Assembly (NCBI GenBank): GCA_039923855.1
Contig: JBDTBW010000057.1
Coordinates: 1 to 21,738, forward strand
Source of the DNA: 66-474 sp039923855
GTDB lineage: Bacteria; Pseudomonadota; Gammaproteobacteria; Xanthomonadales; Rhodanobacteraceae
Direction: 5' to 3'
DNA: 21,738 nt
Shown here: one piece after another, positions 7,821-14,629 of the stretch
Numbering within the stretch: position 1 is the first letter of the stretch
Layout: the number at the start of each line of letters is the position of its first letter
Translations under genes and position numbers: made by a program
The notes under the pieces: model-generated
What the model saw: only the letters and a program-made list of their open reading frames with translations
Databases searched by the model: none
What the model was told of the DNA's origin: nothing

Positions 7821-7838
7821 GGGGTCAGGTTCATTTTT
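7821..7838. repeat. GGTCAG-type boundary motif beside toxin-antitoxin module A
   Basis: GGGGTCAGGTTCATTTTT ends 19 bp before the stop-codon end of the RelE gene. A near copy (13996-14011) sits at the matching place beside module B. Such GGGGTCAG-AT-rich motifs are often seen near REP-type mobile sequences; that link is recalled, not tested. Confidence 0.45.
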
Positions 7839-7857
7839 GCGCGCCGTATCGCTAAGC

Positions 7858-8148
7858 CTACTTCTTCGTTCGCACGATTGCAGTGCGATAGACGCGCTTC
7901 CTGTCGCGCTTGCCGACGGCGATGACTGTCACAACCACGATCTTGTCGTCGACTTGGTAGACCAGCCGATAGCCCGCCGTGCGCAGCTTGATCTTGTAAC
8001 AGTTCGGCATGCCGTGCAATTTGGCTGACACCACGCGGGGACGTTCGAGCCGCTCGGCGAGTTTCTTCTTGAACTGATCGCGTATGGGCGGCGCGAGCTT
8101 GCGCCACTCCTTCAGCGCCGACTCGGCGAACGCGAGGCTATAGCTCAT
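7858..8148 (-). CDS. RelE/StbE-type toxin, module A
   Basis: 96 residues from ATG 8148, overlapping the end of its antitoxin gene by 11 nt, the usual antitoxin-first order of type II modules. The RelE/ParE fold is recognisable: SALKEWRKLAPPIRDQFKKKL helices, then CYKIKLRTAGYRLVYQVDDKIVVVTVIAVGKRDRKRVY. RelE family members cut mRNA on the ribosome; the basic residues R54, R59 and those of GKRDRKRVY are the likely RNA-contacting set. No truncation is seen. A paralogue at 14034-14324 is about 76% identical (73 of 96 by eye), with changes concentrated at residues 24-49 and at the C-terminus. Confidence 0.9.
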   Translation of the reverse strand: MSYSLAFAESALKEWRKLAPPIRDQFKKKLAERLERPRVVSAKLHGMPNCYKIKLRTAGYRLVYQVDDKIVVVTVIAVGKRDRKRVYRTAIVRTKK

Positions 8149-8383
8149 CGAGCGTGACCTTGATACGGCGCTCCTTCGCGCGCGAACGCACCAATTCCGC
8201 CAGTTCCAGGTCTTCCAGCCGTTCCAGCATGCAGCGGTATGTTTCCGCCGGCACCAGGTAGGCGCTCGGTTTGTTGTGCACCAGCACCGCGACGGCTTCG
8301 TCGTCGGCCGCGTCAATCACCGCGCTGGGATTGCGCTTGAGTTCGGTGATGCTGACACTGGTGTCGGAAAGGATCGTTTCCAT
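8138..8383 (-). CDS. Phd/YefM-type antitoxin, module A
   Basis: 81 residues starting METILSD at 8383. An in-frame ATG at 8416 would add 11 residues but would place the operator palindrome inside the gene, so the shorter start is preferred. The N-terminal SITELKRNPSAVIDAADDEAVAVLVHNKPSAYLVPAE is the Phd/YefM (StbD-like) DNA-binding fold; the charged tail LAELVRSRAKERRIKVTLDEL should wrap the toxin. It differs from module B's antitoxin at only 6 of 81 positions. The product represses its own operon and neutralises RelE. The start codon lies inside the inverted repeat at 8380-8413. Confidence 0.9.
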   Translation of the reverse strand: METILSDTSVSITELKRNPSAVIDAADDEAVAVLVHNKPSAYLVPAETYRCMLERLEDLELAELVRSRAKERRIKVTLDEL

Positions 8384-8413
8384 ATTCGGCCCCGAATTTG
8401 GCGCTGAATATGG
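8380..8413. promoter_or_regulatory. Predicted antitoxin operator, module A
   Basis: Outer half-sites CCATATTC and GAATATGG form a perfect inverted repeat across 34 bp, with an inner GAATTTGG between them. The site covers the antitoxin ATG. The same 34-bp layout recurs at 14556-14589, so it is conserved between the two modules. Confidence 0.6.
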
Positions 8414-8653
8414 CACACAATGAGTGGCTCTTCAAGCGAGCAGAACCTCCACCTAATCCTCGATCCTCCGGGACATCGAATCGCAGATCACTCTCACCCG
8501 ACGATGACGCCGCGCTGTCAAGTCACGAACAATTGAACTTTCTGTGAGGACCTGTGGGCAGGCCCGGTCTGATACTCGTGAGACATGCCCGCAGGCAGGT
8601 CGAACAACCCTGTAACCGAACCATTCCCCTACCCTGCGCCAACGGAGAATTGC

Positions 8654-9810
8654 ATGAATCGACGACTTTCAATCCCGCGATATTCCCCGAAATTCCTTGC
8701 CTTGGCGATCACCCTCGCAATCGCCGTACCGCTTGTGGCAACAGGCAGTCAGGTACATTCGAATCGTGGACATCGACATGGATTCGGATCGACGGACGGC
8801 ATGGTCTACGCCTGACCAATGCGGCGTCTGGCAACCGCGTGCTGACATTCGAGCGCGGGTCCGACGGCACCTTGACGCCAGGACGTTCCTTCAGCACGGG
8901 TGGCCATGGTTCTGGCGTCACGCTGGGCACCCAAGGCGCACTCATGCTGAGCGATTCCGGCGATTGGCTGTTCGCGGTCAATGCCGGCAGCAACACGATC
9001 TCGGTGTTCCTGGTGTACGGCAATTTCCTGCTACGTACTGATACGGAGAATTCCGGTGGCGAAAAGCCGATCAGCGTCACCGAGAAGGACGGTATCGTCT
9101 ACGTGCTCAATGGTGGCAGCGACAACGTGCAAGGTTTCCGCCTTGACCTGTTCGGCGATCTGACCCCGATCGCGAACTCGACCCGCTCACTGGGTGGTCC
9201 GGGTACCGGGTCAGCGGAGGTGGATTTCAATCGCGCCGGCGATCTGCTGGCCGTCACTGAAAAGGCGACCAGCGAGGTACTGACTTGGGCGGTGAATGCC
9301 GACGGGTTGCTGGGTCCGGTCACGATCACCAATTCACCGACCCCCACGCCATTCGGATTCGCCTTCGGACGCCGCGACCAGATGCTGGTGTCGGAGGCCG
9401 ACGGCGGTGCGCCCGGCGGCGGTGCCCTGTCTTCATACCAATTGACCGGCAGCGGCAGTGCCAGCCTGATTACCACCTCGTTGGCCGATCATCAATCAGC
9501 GCCCTGCTGGGTCGTGGTCACGCGGCAGGGCCGTTATGCGTTTACCAGCAACACCGCAAGCGACAATATCTCAGCTTATGGTGTGGCGGACGACGGCGAG
9601 TTGACCCTGCTTAACCCGATCGCAGCGACCACCGGTCACGTTCCGCTCGATCTGGCGCTCGACCGCGACGATCAAAATCTGTACGCGCTCAACAGCGGCG
9701 ATAGCTCTATCAGCGCCTATACCGTCGGCGCCGATGGCTCGTTGCAGTTGATCGAGATCGAACCGTCGGGACAAATCACAGGTGCTGCGTCAGGACTTGT
9801 CGCACGCTGA
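8654..9810 (+). pseudogene. Secreted beta-propeller lactonase-like protein, broken by a one-base frameshift
   Basis: The N-terminal part begins at ATG 8654 (CGGAG at 8643-8647) as MNRRLSIPRYSPKFLALAIT with a hydrophobic signal segment, and hits a TGA at 8813-8815 after DGMVYA. From there another frame continues TNAASGNRVLTFERGSDGTLTPG to the stop at 9810. Adding one base between 8812 and 8813 (GCC-ATG-ACC) would give VYAMTNAASGN, the form expected in this family. The corrected length is 385 residues. The body shows repeated propeller blades (DWLFAVNAGSNTISVF, GRYAFTSNTASDNISAYGV, QNLYALNSGDSSISAYTV), as in 6-phosphogluconolactonase/YkgB-like proteins. Exported relatives are mostly uncharacterised. 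A long alternative start at 8554 lacks a signal peptide and is less likely. A terminator follows at 9838. Confidence 0.78.
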
Positions 9811-9837
9811 GTAAGGTGTGTCCGGCACGCAGATTGG

Positions 9838-9864
9838 AAGGGGCCATCACGCCCCTTTCTTTAT
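9838..9864 (+). terminator. Rho-independent terminator after the lactonase-like gene
   Basis: AAGGGGC (9838-9844), loop CATCAC, GCCCCTT (9851-9857), then TCTTTAT. It stands 28 bp after the 9810 stop and between converging genes, so it may serve the lactonase-like transcript. Confidence 0.75.
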
Positions 9865-9967
9865 CGGGCGGCATGCTCGTCATACCCTGTCAGTAACGAG
9901 AGATCGGGTCATTTTTTGGCCGCTATTTCCCGCGAGTCTCGCAGTTGCGCAGGCGCAGCACCTCAGC

Positions 9968-10450
9968 CTATTCTCGAATCTCCACCTCGCCCTCGATCTC
10001 CACCGGAATACCGAACGGCAACTCGGCCATGCCGACCGCGCTGCGCGCGTGCGCACCGGCATCCTCGCCCCACAGCTGCAGGATCAGGTCGGAAAATCCG
10101 TTGATCACGGCGGGCTGTTTATTGAAACCCGGCGCCGAGTTCACCATGCCAAATACGCGCACCCATTGCGTGACGCGATCCAGGTCGCCGAGTTCGCGTT
10201 GCAGGCTGCCGAGCATGGACAACGCGGTTAACCGCGCTGCGGTATAACCTTGTTCGACGTTGAGTTCGCGGCCTAGCTTGCCCAACGGGGCCATCGAACC
10301 GTCTGCCGATTGCGGCCCGTGCCCCGAAATCAGCGCGCGGTTCCCGACCACATGCACGAATCGAAACGGAAGCACGATACCCGGCGGCAGCTTGACCGGC
10401 GGTGGCAGTGTGAGTCCGAGTTTGGCAAGGCGAGCTTCGATCTTCGACAT
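9968..10450 (-). CDS. RidA/YjgF-family protein
   Basis: 160 residues from ATG 10450, preceded by GGGGAAGAA; an in-frame ATG at 10477 also exists but adds residues outside the family. RidA proteins are trimeric enzymes that hydrolyse reactive enamines/imines made by PLP enzymes, protecting other PLP enzymes. This member is of the longer type (usual RidA about 128 aa), with LFRF..VHVVGNRALISGHGP near the N-terminus, and HARSAVGMAELPFGIPVEIEGEVEI at the end. The Arg in HARSAVG aligns with the carboxylate-binding arginine (R105 in E. coli RidA). Not every long subfamily member has deaminase activity. It is divergent from the YahK-like gene with 106 bp between starts. Confidence 0.9.
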   Translation of the reverse strand: MSKIEARLAKLGLTLPPPVKLPPGIVLPFRFVHVVGNRALISGHGPQSADGSMAPLGKLGRELNVEQGYTAARLTALSMLGSLQRELGDLDRVTQWVRVFGMVNSAPGFNKQPAVINGFSDLILQLWGEDAGAHARSAVGMAELPFGIPVEIEGEVEIRE

Positions 10451-10480
10451 GCGCTTCTTCCCCGGTGACCACGACATGAC

Positions 10481-10486
10481 ACTATA
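10481..10486 (-). promoter_or_regulatory. Candidate -10 element for the RidA-family gene
   Basis: On the minus strand TATAGT lies about 30 bp before the chosen ATG at 10450. No clear -35 accompanies it. The sequence is within ACTATAGT, so it reads as a -10 on both strands. Confidence 0.2.
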
Positions 10487-10556
10487 GTCTTTTGATCGCC
10501 ACAACCGTCCCCACCACTATCCGATTCCTTCCCGCGCCGCCGAGGAGTTCGCAACC

Positions 10557-11621
10557 ATGAGCAAGACCGCCGCCTATGCCGCCCAAGCCGCCGACAAGCC
10601 GCTGGCTTCGCACACGATCGAGCGCCGCGCGCCCGGCCCGCGCGATGTCCAGATCGACATTCTCTATTGCGGCGTATGCCATTCGGATCTGCACACCGCA
10701 CGCAACGAATGGAACAACACGCAATTCCCTTCCGTGCCAGGTCACGAGATCGTCGGCACCGTGACCGCGGTGGGCAACGAAGTGAAAGACTTCAAGGTCG
10801 GCGACAGCGTCGGCGTCGGCTGCATGGTCGACAGTTGTGGCCATTGCGGCTCCTGCAAGGAAGGCGAGGAAAATTATTGCGAAAATGGTTTCACCGGCAC
10901 CTACAACGGCCCGGTTTTCGGCGGCGAGAATACTTACGGCGGCTACTCCGACAAGATCGTGGTGGACGAGAAGTTCGTTCTGCATATAAAGCACAAGGAC
11001 AATCTTGCCGCGGTCGCGCCGTTGCTGTGCGCCGGCATCACCACCTATTCGCCGTTGCATCACTGGAAGGCCGGCCCGGGCAAAAAGGTTGGCATCGTGG
11101 GCTTGGGCGGGCTGGGCCACATGGGCGTCAAGATCGCGCATGCGATGGGCGCGCAGGTGGTGTTGTTCACCACTTCGCCCGACAAGCAGGAAGATGCGAA
11201 ACGACTCGGTGCCGACGATGTCGTGTTGTCGAAAGATGATGCGCAGATGGCCGTGCACGCTGCCAGCTTCGACTTCATCCTCAACACGGTCGCCGCGCCG
11301 CACGATCTGGATGCGTATCTGAATCTCTTGAAGCGCGATGGCACCATGTGCCTGGTCGGCGCACCCGCCACGCCGCATCCATCGCCGGGCGTGTTCAACT
11401 TGATCTTCAAGCGCCGCGCAATCGCCGGCTCGCTGATCGGCGGCATCCGCGAAACCCAGGAGATGCTCGACTTCTGCGCGCAACACGGCATCGTTTCCGA
11501 TATCGAGATGATCGCCATGCGCGACATCAACGATGCCTACGAACGCATGTTGAAGAGCGACGTGAAATACCGCTTCGTGATCGACATGGCGACATTGAAA
11601 AACGAAGCCGGGGCCGCATGA
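10557..11621 (+). CDS. yahK: Zinc-dependent NADP alcohol/aldehyde dehydrogenase, YahK-like
   Basis: 354 residues; ATG at 10557 with GAGGAG about 10 nt upstream. A medium-chain dehydrogenase of the cinnamyl-alcohol type, reducing aldehydes with NADPH. Catalytic zinc ligands: C41 in GVCHSD and H63/E64 in PGHEIVG, with a third Cys in APLLCAGITTYSPL. Structural zinc cysteines: C94, C97, C100, C108. The Rossmann motif GLGGLGHMGVK is at about 183-193. Long stretches (CAGITTYSPL, GPGKKVG, FDFILNTVAAPH, LLKRDGTM, LVGAPATPH, ETQEMLDFCA, YERML) match my memory of E. coli YahK (349 aa), so the symbol is used on that basis. It stands alone between RidA (divergent) and MsrB; these neighbours suggest a carbonyl/oxidative-stress setting. 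Confidence 0.93.
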   Translation: MSKTAAYAAQAADKPLASHTIERRAPGPRDVQIDILYCGVCHSDLHTARNEWNNTQFPSVPGHEIVGTVTAVGNEVKDFKVGDSVGVGCMVDSCGHCGSCKEGEENYCENGFTGTYNGPVFGGENTYGGYSDKIVVDEKFVLHIKHKDNLAAVAPLLCAGITTYSPLHHWKAGPGKKVGIVGLGGLGHMGVKIAHAMGAQVVLFTTSPDKQEDAKRLGADDVVLSKDDAQMAVHAASFDFILNTVAAPHDLDAYLNLLKRDGTMCLVGAPATPHPSPGVFNLIFKRRAIAGSLIGGIRETQEMLDFCAQHGIVSDIEMIAMRDINDAYERMLKSDVKYRFVIDMATLKNEAGAA

Positions 11622-11700
11622 CTGTTGTGGCGACCCGCGCGTGACGCGCGCGATCGAAATGCCGATCACCCGCGCCCGGTCATCTCGACGGAGGTAACCC

Positions 11701-12144
11701 ATGCCCAATTACAGCAAAAACCCGGAAGCCCTAGCGCGCCTGACGCCCGAGCAATATCGCGTAACCCAGCAGGCCGGCACAGAGCGGCCGTTCGACAACG
11801 CCTACAACGTCAACAAGGCGCCGGGCCTTTATGTCGATGTCGTTTCCGGCGAGCCGTTGTTCACCTCGCTGGACAAATTCGAAAGCGGCTGCGGCTGGCC
11901 GAGTTTCAGCAAGCCGCTCGACTCCGACAACGTCGTCGAGAGAAAAGACAGCAACCACGGCATGGTGCGTATCGAAGTGCGTTCCAGCCACGGCGACAGC
12001 CATCTCGGTCACGTCTTCAATGACGGGCCTCGCGATGCGGGCGGTCTGCGTTACTGCATCAACTCGGCCTCGCTGCGATTCATTCCACTTGCCGATCTGG
12101 AAAAGGAAGGCTACGCGGAATATCGCGCATTGTTCGAGCAGTAG
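11701..12144 (+). CDS. msrB: Peptide-methionine (R)-S-oxide reductase MsrB, zinc-free type
   Basis: 147 residues; ATG at 11701 after a strong GGAGGT. It reduces the R-form of methionine sulfoxide. Catalytic Cys is C119 in RYCINSASL; C64 in SGCGWPSF is the only other cysteine and the likely resolving one. The two CxxC pairs that hold zinc in many MsrBs are absent: their places read VVSGEPLF and HVFNDGP. The substrate-binding His residues in SHGDSHLGHVF are kept. Cytoplasmic by lack of a signal peptide. It is followed by msrA 84 bp later, with a hairpin between, so the pair is probably co-regulated. Confidence 0.95.
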   Translation: MPNYSKNPEALARLTPEQYRVTQQAGTERPFDNAYNVNKAPGLYVDVVSGEPLFTSLDKFESGCGWPSFSKPLDSDNVVERKDSNHGMVRIEVRSSHGDSHLGHVFNDGPRDAGGLRYCINSASLRFIPLADLEKEGYAEYRALFEQ

Positions 12145-12151
12145 TTTTTCT

Positions 12152-12170
12152 CCTCCCCTTGAAGGGGAGG
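12152..12170. repeat. 8-bp inverted repeat between msrB and msrA
   Basis: CCTCCCCT, loop TGA, AGGGGAGG. Seven bases after the msrB stop. It is not followed by a T run on either strand, so it is more like a dispersed palindrome or an mRNA 3' end stabiliser than a terminator. Confidence 0.5.
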
Positions 12171-12228
12171 GCTTGTACTCTCGGCATCCTTGCAACACCG
12201 CGGTATTTCGATTCGGAGGCAACAACTC

Positions 12229-12744
12229 ATGACTACACACACCGAACGCGCCTTGCTTGCCGGCGGCTGCTTCTGGGGCGTGCAGGATTTGATCCGCCGC
12301 CAACCGGGCGTGATCTCCACGCGCGTCGGCTATTCCGGCGGCGACGTGCCCAATGCGACCTATCGCAACCACGGCACACACGCCGAAGCGATCGAGATCG
12401 TGTTCGATCCGCAGCAGATCAGTTACCGCACGCTGTTGGAGTTCTTCTTCCAGATCCACGATCCGACCACGAAGAATCGCCAGGGCAACGACACCGGCGC
12501 CAGCTACCGATCGGGGATTTACACCACCAGCGACGAACAGAAACGCATAGCCGATGACACCATCGCAGATGTCGAAGCCTCGGGAATCTGGCCCGGAAAA
12601 GTCGTCACCGAAGTCGCGCCCGCCGGCGACTTCTGGGAAGCCGAATCCGAGCATCAGGATTACCTGACCCGCTACCCGGACGGTTATACCTGCCACTTTA
12701 TTCGGCCGGAGTGGAAGCTGCCGCGGCGCAAGCAAGCCGGCTGA
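12229..12744 (+). CDS. msrA: Peptide-methionine (S)-S-oxide reductase MsrA
   Basis: 171 residues; ATG at 12229 with CGGAGG about 8 nt upstream. An in-frame ATG at 12190 adds residues outside the family. It reduces the S-form of methionine sulfoxide. The catalytic motif GCFWG is at 13-17 (C14), followed by GVISTRVGYSGGDVPNATYRNHGTHAEAIEI, the typical MsrA core, and by EFFFQIHDPTTKNRQGNDTGASYRS. Near the end SEHQDYLTRYP is kept. There is no second cysteine at the C-terminus, so regeneration would rely on thioredoxin acting directly or on a sulfenic acid route. Together with msrB it covers both sulfoxide forms. Confidence 0.95.
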   Translation: MTTHTERALLAGGCFWGVQDLIRRQPGVISTRVGYSGGDVPNATYRNHGTHAEAIEIVFDPQQISYRTLLEFFFQIHDPTTKNRQGNDTGASYRSGIYTTSDEQKRIADDTIADVEASGIWPGKVVTEVAPAGDFWEAESEHQDYLTRYPDGYTCHFIRPEWKLPRRKQAG

Positions 12745-12986
12745 GATCGCCAGGGCGAGCGAGGGGAACCGGGGCAGCAAGATTGATTAGCAGCCACAGT
12801 AAATGAGAACCTGCCTCGCTTTCCCTTGATCCGCAATAGCCTGAGACGAAGCCGTAAGGAGGCCTTGGCCCGCCCCACGAGCGCGATGGAAGAACCTGAT
12901 CTTTTACGCATCAGCACTAAGGTGACTAGCGGCACGTGCCTCGTTCACAGGGCACGCCTAATCTCCGCCCGACAATACGCGGGGTG

Positions 12987-13904
12987 ATGACAATGAAGCA
13001 CGCGTTGGCCACCGTAGAAGGTCGTCTTGCGATTTTTGGCTTCCTTGGGGAAATTGTTGCGCGTGCCGCGCTCGTCGCGATTAGCGTTGCACTTTTTGTC
13101 ACGGTGCACGAACTGGCGCATCTGGTGGTCGGTCGCATAGCCGGCATCCCAGCAGTGTTTACGAGCCTGACCAGCGCCGGTGTTCCGAAAGGAACGGCCG
13201 GGTTGTACCCGCCACTGGCACTGGCGCTGATGAACGGCATCGCGCCGTTGTTCACCGTGATCGTTGGTTTCGCGATCTACAGGATTCTTGTTCGTTGGCC
13301 GCGCACATTCGGCTGGGCGCGCTATTTCCTTGCATGGTGGGCGATTTTCGGAATTCCCTATCTTGGTTTGCAGATGATGATAGCGGTCACCCCAGTCGAT
13401 TACAGTGGCAATGGATCGGACAGCGCCGCGGTTGCCGGGTACTTCCACGTTCCGATATCAGTCCGCGCGATCATCTGCGTGGCGGGATTCCTGTTGTACA
13501 TGGTTTCTGCAGTCTGGGTGCTTGCCGTCATCCGCGCAGTCGATCCGTATGTGCGGGCTGCGCACACGGCAACAGACGTGCCCCCTTGGAGACGTGTGCT
13601 GGGGTACATATTGGTCCTCGCCGCGATGGCCGGTATAGTCACAGTCGCCAAACGCGCGCTCTACGGAGAATTCCCTGGTGCCTACATGGGCGCCGCGTTC
13701 CTAGGTTGGGCGATTGCCGCCGCGGTGTTGACTCGATGGCACAGCCAAGCGGCGCGCGCTGTGTGGATACGCTGGCTGTTGCCCGAAGCAATCGGCATGC
13801 TCGCTTTAGTGCCAGTGGGTTTCATCGGCAGCGGTAACGACTATGCGTCGATATGGCTGCCCGTGATTCCGCCCGTTATGGCGGCCGCTATGTTCGCCGC
13901 GTAA
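12987..13904 (+). CDS. Polytopic membrane protein with HELAH motif, possible M50-like metalloprotease
   Basis: 305 residues from ATG 12987 (GGGG just upstream); an ATG at 12993 and one at 12936 are alternatives. About seven or eight hydrophobic segments. The first, ALVAISVALFVTVHELAHLVVG (about 28-49), carries H41-E-L-A-H45, the HExxH zinc-protease motif within a membrane helix, as in site-2 proteases (HELGH). A clear second M50 motif (NPDG or LDG type) is not visible, so activity is uncertain. The later segments (VIPPVMAAAMFAA at the end) add nothing diagnostic. Expected to sit in the inner membrane. No linked anti-sigma or pilin gene. 242 bp before it hold no gene I can support. Confidence 0.7.
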   Translation: MTMKHALATVEGRLAIFGFLGEIVARAALVAISVALFVTVHELAHLVVGRIAGIPAVFTSLTSAGVPKGTAGLYPPLALALMNGIAPLFTVIVGFAIYRILVRWPRTFGWARYFLAWWAIFGIPYLGLQMMIAVTPVDYSGNGSDSAAVAGYFHVPISVRAIICVAGFLLYMVSAVWVLAVIRAVDPYVRAAHTATDVPPWRRVLGYILVLAAMAGIVTVAKRALYGEFPGAYMGAAFLGWAIAAAVLTRWHSQAARAVWIRWLLPEAIGMLALVPVGFIGSGNDYASIWLPVIPPVMAAAMFAA

Positions 13905-13995
13905 TGTATCCGGCCTATCCGGAATTGTGCGTGTTGCGCGGTTATGTGGCTCGCGCCTGTTCTGAAACTTTAAAACTCGAGGTGACGAGAGAAAT

Positions 13996-14011
13996 AGGTC
14001 AGATTCGTTTT
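13996..14011. repeat. GGTCAG-type boundary motif beside toxin-antitoxin module B
   Basis: AGGTCAGATTCGTTTT, differing from the module A copy by a few bases and ending 22 bp before the toxin stop end (19 bp in module A). The sequences further out are unrelated, so it marks the edge of similarity. Confidence 0.45.
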
Positions 14012-14033
14012 AACGGATGCCATGTCGCTTCTC

Positions 14034-14324
14034 TTATCTCTTTGTTCGCGCCGCCGCAGCGCGATAGACATGCTGCTTGTCGCGCTTGCCGACCGCGATG
14101 ACGGTCACCAGCACGACCTTGTCGTCGACCTGATAAACCAGCCGATAGCCGGCGGTGCGCAGCTTGATCTTGTAGCAATCCTTGATGCTGGGCAGGCGCG
14201 CGGACGGAACACGAGGATTGTCGAGACGCTCACGCAACTTGCCCTTGAACTGCTCGCGGATCGGTGGCGCTAGCTTGCGCCATTCCTTCAAGGCCGACTC
14301 GACGAACGCGAGGCTATAGGTCAT
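14034..14324 (-). CDS. RelE/StbE-type toxin, module B
   Basis: 96 residues from ATG 14324, overlapping the antitoxin end by 11 nt exactly as in module A. Same RelE fold with CYKIKLRTAGYRLVYQVDDKVVLVTVIAVGKRDKQHVY. The region from PRVPSARLPSIKD (about 37-49) and the tail AAAARTKR differ from module A, while the central sheet is almost identical. The frame is intact, with no sign of decay. Cross-inhibition by the module A antitoxin is plausible because the antitoxins are nearly the same. Confidence 0.9.
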   Translation of the reverse strand: MTYSLAFVESALKEWRKLAPPIREQFKGKLRERLDNPRVPSARLPSIKDCYKIKLRTAGYRLVYQVDDKVVLVTVIAVGKRDKQHVYRAAAARTKR

Positions 14325-14559
14325 CGAGCGTGACCTTGATCCGGCGTTCCTTGGCGCGCGAACGCACCAGCTCAGCCAGTTCGAGGTCTTCCAGACGATC
14401 GAGCATGCGCTTGTAGGTGCTCGCCGGCACCAGATACGCGGAAGGCTTATTGTGCACCAGCACCGCGACAGCCTCGTCGTCGGCCGCGTCGATCACCGCG
14501 CTCGGATTGCGTTTGAGTTCGGTGATGCTGACGCTGTTATCGGACAAGATGGTTTCCAT
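14314..14559 (-). CDS. Phd/YefM-type antitoxin, module B
   Basis: 81 residues from ATG 14559. 75 of 81 residues match module A; the differences are N8, S47, K50, R51, D54 and D80. A longer in-frame start at 14637 would run through the operator and is not favoured. The role is expected to be autorepression and toxin binding. Its operator (14556-14589) covers the start codon. The 3' end of the POT transporter gene (14630) lies 71 bp beyond the start, on the same strand, so read-through from the transporter may add expression. Confidence 0.9.
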   Translation of the reverse strand: METILSDNSVSITELKRNPSAVIDAADDEAVAVLVHNKPSAYLVPASTYKRMLDRLEDLELAELVRSRAKERRIKVTLDDL

Positions 14560-14589
14560 ATTTGGCTCCGTATTTGGGGCTGAATATGG
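14556..14589. promoter_or_regulatory. Predicted antitoxin operator, module B
   Basis: CCATATTT and GAATATGG at the two ends of a 34-bp site with an inner GTATTTGG. Length and half-site positions equal those of module A, but one half-site base and several inner bases have changed. Confidence 0.55.
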
Positions 14590-14629
14590 TACACGGTACA
14601 CGCCGCTTGAAGCCCGCTCTGCGCCTTCC

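Noticed and set aside
11636..11650. Palindrome CGCGCGT-G-ACGCGCG between yahK and msrB
   Set aside because: A one-base centre cannot form a terminator loop, there is no T run, and CG alternation is common in this composition.
10482..11708. 408-codon minus-strand open frame
   Set aside because: Antisense to the YahK-like gene, whose zinc motifs are unmistakable.
12684..12935. Minus-strand frame of 83 codons between msrA and the HELAH gene
   Set aside because: Basic, low-complexity translation overlapping the msrA 3' end; looks like chance.
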